64,000 nucleotides of DNA from JACCTU01 sp963700495 (GTDB lineage Bacteria; Actinomycetota; Thermoleophilia; Gaiellales; Gaiellaceae). The DNA lies in NCBI GenBank assembly GCA_963700495.1, contig CAVOXT010000001.1, positions 620,001-684,000 on the forward strand, in the 5' to 3' direction. Positions 61,526 through 64,000 of this stretch are shown piece after piece. The translations under genes and the position numbers were made by a program. Position 1 is the stretch's first letter. Each line of letters opens with the position of its first letter. The notes beneath the pieces were generated by a model that had not been told where the DNA came from, made no database searches, and saw nothing but the letters and a program-made list of their open reading frames with translations.

Positions 61526-64000
61526 GTGTTCGGAGCAGCGCTGTGCGCCGCTCTCGTCGCGGCGTCCTGGAACGGCGGTGCGACCGCCCGCGTCTCCGCG
61601 GCCGCGCTGCCGCCGAGCTTCTCCGACACGCTCGTCGCGACGGTGTCGGCGCCGACGTCGCTCGCCTTTGCCGCCAACGGCCGCGTGCTCGTGACGACCC
61701 AGTTCGGGCAGTTGCGAGTGATCGACAACGACGTGCTACGGGCGCAACCTGCGCTCGACCTCGCCGGGAGCCTGTGCACCAACTCCGAGCAGGGGCTGCT
61801 CGGCATCGCGCTCGACCCTGCCTTTGCGACGAACGGGTTCGTCTACCTCTACTACACGCGGAACACGGCCGGAACGTGCACGAACCGCGTCTCGCGCTAC
61901 GTGATGAGCGGTGACGTCGTCGCTCCCGCGAGCGAGACGGTTCTCGTCGACGGGATCCCATCCCCCGCCGGGAACCACAACGGAGGAGATCTCCACTTCG
62001 GCAAGGACGGCTACCTGTACGTCAGCATCGGCGACGGCGGGTGCGACTACCTGAACGACAGCGGCTGCGCCGGTGCGAACGACGCGTCGCGGGACCAGCA
62101 CGTCCTGCTCGGGAAGATCTTGAGGATCACGAGCACCGGTGGGATCCCGCCCACGAACCCCTTCGTCGGTGCCGGCACCGCACGCTGCGCACCGACCGGT
62201 CGAACGACGCCCGGGCAGAAGTGCCAGGAGACCTACGCGTGGGGGCTTCGCAACCCGTTCCGGATCGTCTTCGACCCGAACGCGGCGGGCACGCGGTTCT
62301 TCATCAACGACGTCGGCCAGAACGACTGGGAGGAGGTCGACGACGGCATCGCGGGCGCCGACTACGGCTGGAACGTGCGTGAGGGGCCGTGCGTCAACGC
62401 GTCGCGGACGAACTGCGGCGCGCCGCCCGCCGGAATGACGAACCCGATCTCCTCGTACTCGCACGGCGAATGCAACGCGATCACGGGGGGCGCCTTCGTC
62501 CCGAACGGGATCTGGCCGGCGTCGTACGACGGGACCTACCTGTACGGCGACTACACGTGCGGGAAGATCTTCCTGCTGACGCCGAACGGAACGGGGGGGT
62601 TCACACTTACCGAGTTCGGTACGGGTGCAGGCGCCGTCGTCAACCTCGCGTTCGGCCCTGCGCCGGTCGCGCAGGCGCCGTCGGGCCAAGCGCTCTACTA
62701 CACGAACTACAACAGCGGCGGCGAGGTCCGGCGGATCGCGTACACGGGTACGACGAACCGTCCGCCGACCGCGAGCATGACCGCCACCCCGCGGTTCGGC
62801 GCAACGCCGCTGACCGTGAGCTTCGACGGCAGCGCGAGCTTCGACCTCGACCCAGGTGACACGCTCACCTATCTCTGGAGCTTCGGCGACGGCAGTCCGA
62901 CGGTTCAGACCTCGACGCCGACGACGACGCACGTCTACACGGCCGCGACGAACGTCACGGCGTCGCTCACCGTCCGCGACGTGCGCGGGGCTTCATCGCC
63001 TCCGTTCGCGCTGCCGCTCTTCCCGGGCGACACGCCGCCGCAGGTCTCGATCGACTCTCCCACGCCGTCGCAGCTCTTCTCGGTCGGTCAGACGGTCGCG
63101 CTCCACGGCACGGCGACGGATGCGGAGGAGGGAACGCTGCCGCCCGCGCGGCTGAGCTGGACCGTCCTCAAGCACCACGACACGCACACGCACCCGTTCC
63201 TCGCCCCGACCGCCGGCAACGACGTGCCGATCGTCGGGCCGGTACCGGAGGATCTCCTCGCCGCGACGAACAGCTACCTCGAGATCCAGCTGACGGCGAC
63301 AGACGCGCGCGGTCTGACGACGACGGTCACGCGGAACTTCCAGCCGCACAAGGTCGACGTGACACTGGCGACCAGCCCGGCCGGCCTCCAGCTGGGCGTC
63401 AACGGCGCTCCGGTGACGGCGCCGACGGTGGTTACGTCATGGGAGGGCTACGGCCTGGCGCTCTCCGCATCCGCGCAGGTGGACGGCGGCGGCGCGTCGT
63501 GGGTGTTCGGTTCGTGGTCGGACGGCGGCGCAGCCTCGCACACCTTTACGACGCCGGCCGCGCCGGCGACGGTGACGGCCACGTTCACGGGGAGCTCGCA
63601 GCCTCAGGGCCTGGTGGCTGCGTTTGGGTTTAACGAGTTGTCGGGGTTGGGTGTGGTTGATGGGTCGGGGAGTGGGAATGGGGGGACGGTTTCGGGGGCG
63701 TTGCGGTCTGGGGCGGGGCGGTTTGGTGGTGCGTTGTCGTTTGATGGGGTGAACGATTGGGTGTCGGTGGCGGATTCGGCGTCGTTGGATGTGTCGCGGA
63801 TGACGTTGGAGGCGTGGGTGCGGCCGAGTGCGTTGGGGAATGTGTGGCGGACGGTGTTGTTCAAGGAGCGGGTTGGGGGGTTGGTGTATGGGTTGGTTGG
63901 TTCGCAGGGGAGTGGTGCGCCTGCGGGTCAGGTGGATATTGGTGGGGAGCGGAACGCGGTGGGTGGGGCGTTGCCGTTGAACGTGTGGTCGCATTTGGCG
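61526..64000 (+). CDS. Secreted PQQ-dependent sugar dehydrogenase with PKD and LamG domains, 3' end missing
   Basis: This open frame runs to the window edge without a stop (825 codons seen). A short signal peptide (FGAALCAALVAASW) leads to a glucose/sorbosone dehydrogenase-type propeller with TSLAFAANGRVLVTTQFG, EQGLLGIALDPAF, NHNGGDLHFGKDGYLY and YAWGLRNPFR. A PKD domain follows (SFDGSASFDLDPGDTLTYLW, at about 62820-62990). Two further beta-rich segments come next, then from about 63608 a LamG/concanavalin-like domain (GGALSFDGVNDWVSVADSA, then MTLEAWVRPS). Such proteins oxidise or bind extracellular sugars. Codon use changes sharply at the LamG boundary. Confidence 0.88.
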   Translation, partial: MFGAALCAALVAASWNGGATARVSAAALPPSFSDTLVATVSAPTSLAFAANGRVLVTTQFGQLRVIDNDVLRAQPALDLAGSLCTNSEQGLLGIALDPAFATNGFVYLYYTRNTAGTCTNRVSRYVMSGDVVAPASETVLVDGIPSPAGNHNGGDLHFGKDGYLYVSIGDGGCDYLNDSGCAGANDASRDQHVLLGKILRITSTGGIPPTNPFVGAGTARCAPTGRTTPGQKCQETYAWGLRNPFRIVFDPNAAGTRFFINDVGQNDWEEVDDGIAGADYGWNVREGPCVNASRTNCGAPPAGMTNPISSYSHGECNAITGGAFVPNGIWPASYDGTYLYGDYTCGKIFLLTPNGTGGFTLTEFGTGAGAVVNLAFGPAPVAQAPSGQALYYTNYNSGGEVRRIAYTGTTNRPPTASMTATPRFGATPLTVSFDGSASFDLDPGDTLTYLWSFGDGSPTVQTSTPTTTHVYTAATNVTASLTVRDVRGASSPPFALPLFPGDTPPQVSIDSPTPSQLFSVGQTVALHGTATDAEEGTLPPARLSWTVLKHHDTHTHPFLAPTAGNDVPIVGPVPEDLLAATNSYLEIQLTATDARGLTTTVTRNFQPHKVDVTLATSPAGLQLGVNGAPVTAPTVVTSWEGYGLALSASAQVDGGGASWVFGSWSDGGAASHTFTTPAAPATVTATFTGSSQPQGLVAAFGFNELSGLGVVDGSGSGNGGTVSGALRSGAGRFGGALSFDGVNDWVSVADSASLDVSRMTLEAWVRPSALGNVWRTVLFKERVGGLVYGLVGSQGSGAPAGQVDIGGERNAVGGALPLNVWSHLA
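63662..63685 (+). other. Potential G-quadruplex run in the LamG segment
   Basis: Four G-runs (3, 4, 3 and 6 Gs) are separated by loops of 2, 3 and 3 bases (TC, AGT, AAT) on the coding strand. This fits the G3+N1-7 rule. It lies just inside the G/T-rich codon segment. Confidence 0.55.

Noticed and set aside
63437..63994. Pro/His/Arg-rich minus-strand frame opposite the LamG segment
   Set aside because: The odd composition simply mirrors the G/T-rich coding strand, and the plus-strand LamG motifs are clear.

Overview
The window is about 64 kb of GC-rich bacterial chromosome, densely coded with short intergenic gaps. The housekeeping order (smc, ftsY, ffh, rpsP, KH-domain gene, rimM, trmD, lepB, rplS, rnhB, yraN, comM, dprA), a VLRF1-like release factor, a dodecin and heavy use of GTG starts point to a high-GC actinobacterium. 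Thermoleophilia/Gaiellales-type is my best guess, inferred from gene content and not tested. There is no phage, insertion sequence, CRISPR array or origin. No stretch longer than about 300 bases lacks a gene.

Layout. 1-21.9 kb is housekeeping: recG 3' part, DUF2277, rsmD-coaD, a coiled-coil protein, a LysR/EamA pair with a tiny membrane peptide, yceD, an opposite-strand ABC-F, rpmF-plsX-acpP-rnc, smc-ftsY, dodecin, ffh-rpsP-KH-rimM-trmD-lepB-rplS, rnhB-yraN, an orphan DNA methylase, comM and dprA. 21.9-39.2 kb is a catabolic island. It holds iolC, iolB, an IolE/MocC-like gene, an IolG-like dehydrogenase and a LacI-type regulator. These are followed by a complete PotABCD-type ABC importer, two more Gfo/Idh/MocA dehydrogenases, a DegT-type aminotransferase, iolD, an amine-oxidase-like flavoprotein and an ornithine-cyclodeaminase-like gene. 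LacI-type operator sequences lie at the regulator and upstream of the aminotransferase, suggesting one regulon. The combination of inositol enzymes, a cation-type importer and an aminotransferase suggests uptake and breakdown of an aminated inositol; this is inference.

39.2-43.1 kb encodes the three-subunit proton-translocating transhydrogenase and an isocitrate/isopropylmalate dehydrogenase. 43.2-61.4 kb holds a zinc-ribbon peptide, the AddAB nuclease-helicase, a phosphoesterase, nth, a PAS protein, corA, trxB, a VLRF1-like protein, rmuC, DUF3105, tRNA-Leu(UAA), a GT-C-type membrane protein, gdhA with a CBS-domain partner, and a Ppx/GppA phosphatase. The window ends inside a secreted PQQ-type sugar dehydrogenase with PKD and LamG modules. 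Its last ~390 bases switch abruptly to G/T-rich codons.

Three window-wide patterns stand out. (i) A TANNNT hexamer lies 6-10 bases before the start codon of at least fifteen genes, as expected for leaderless transcription. (ii) Six convergent gene pairs share an interlocked CTAG stop. (iii) Many genes, including essential ones, carry single-base frame breaks, most densely in smc. These look like consensus errors in a draft or metagenomic assembly, so several proteins below are reconstructed across frames.
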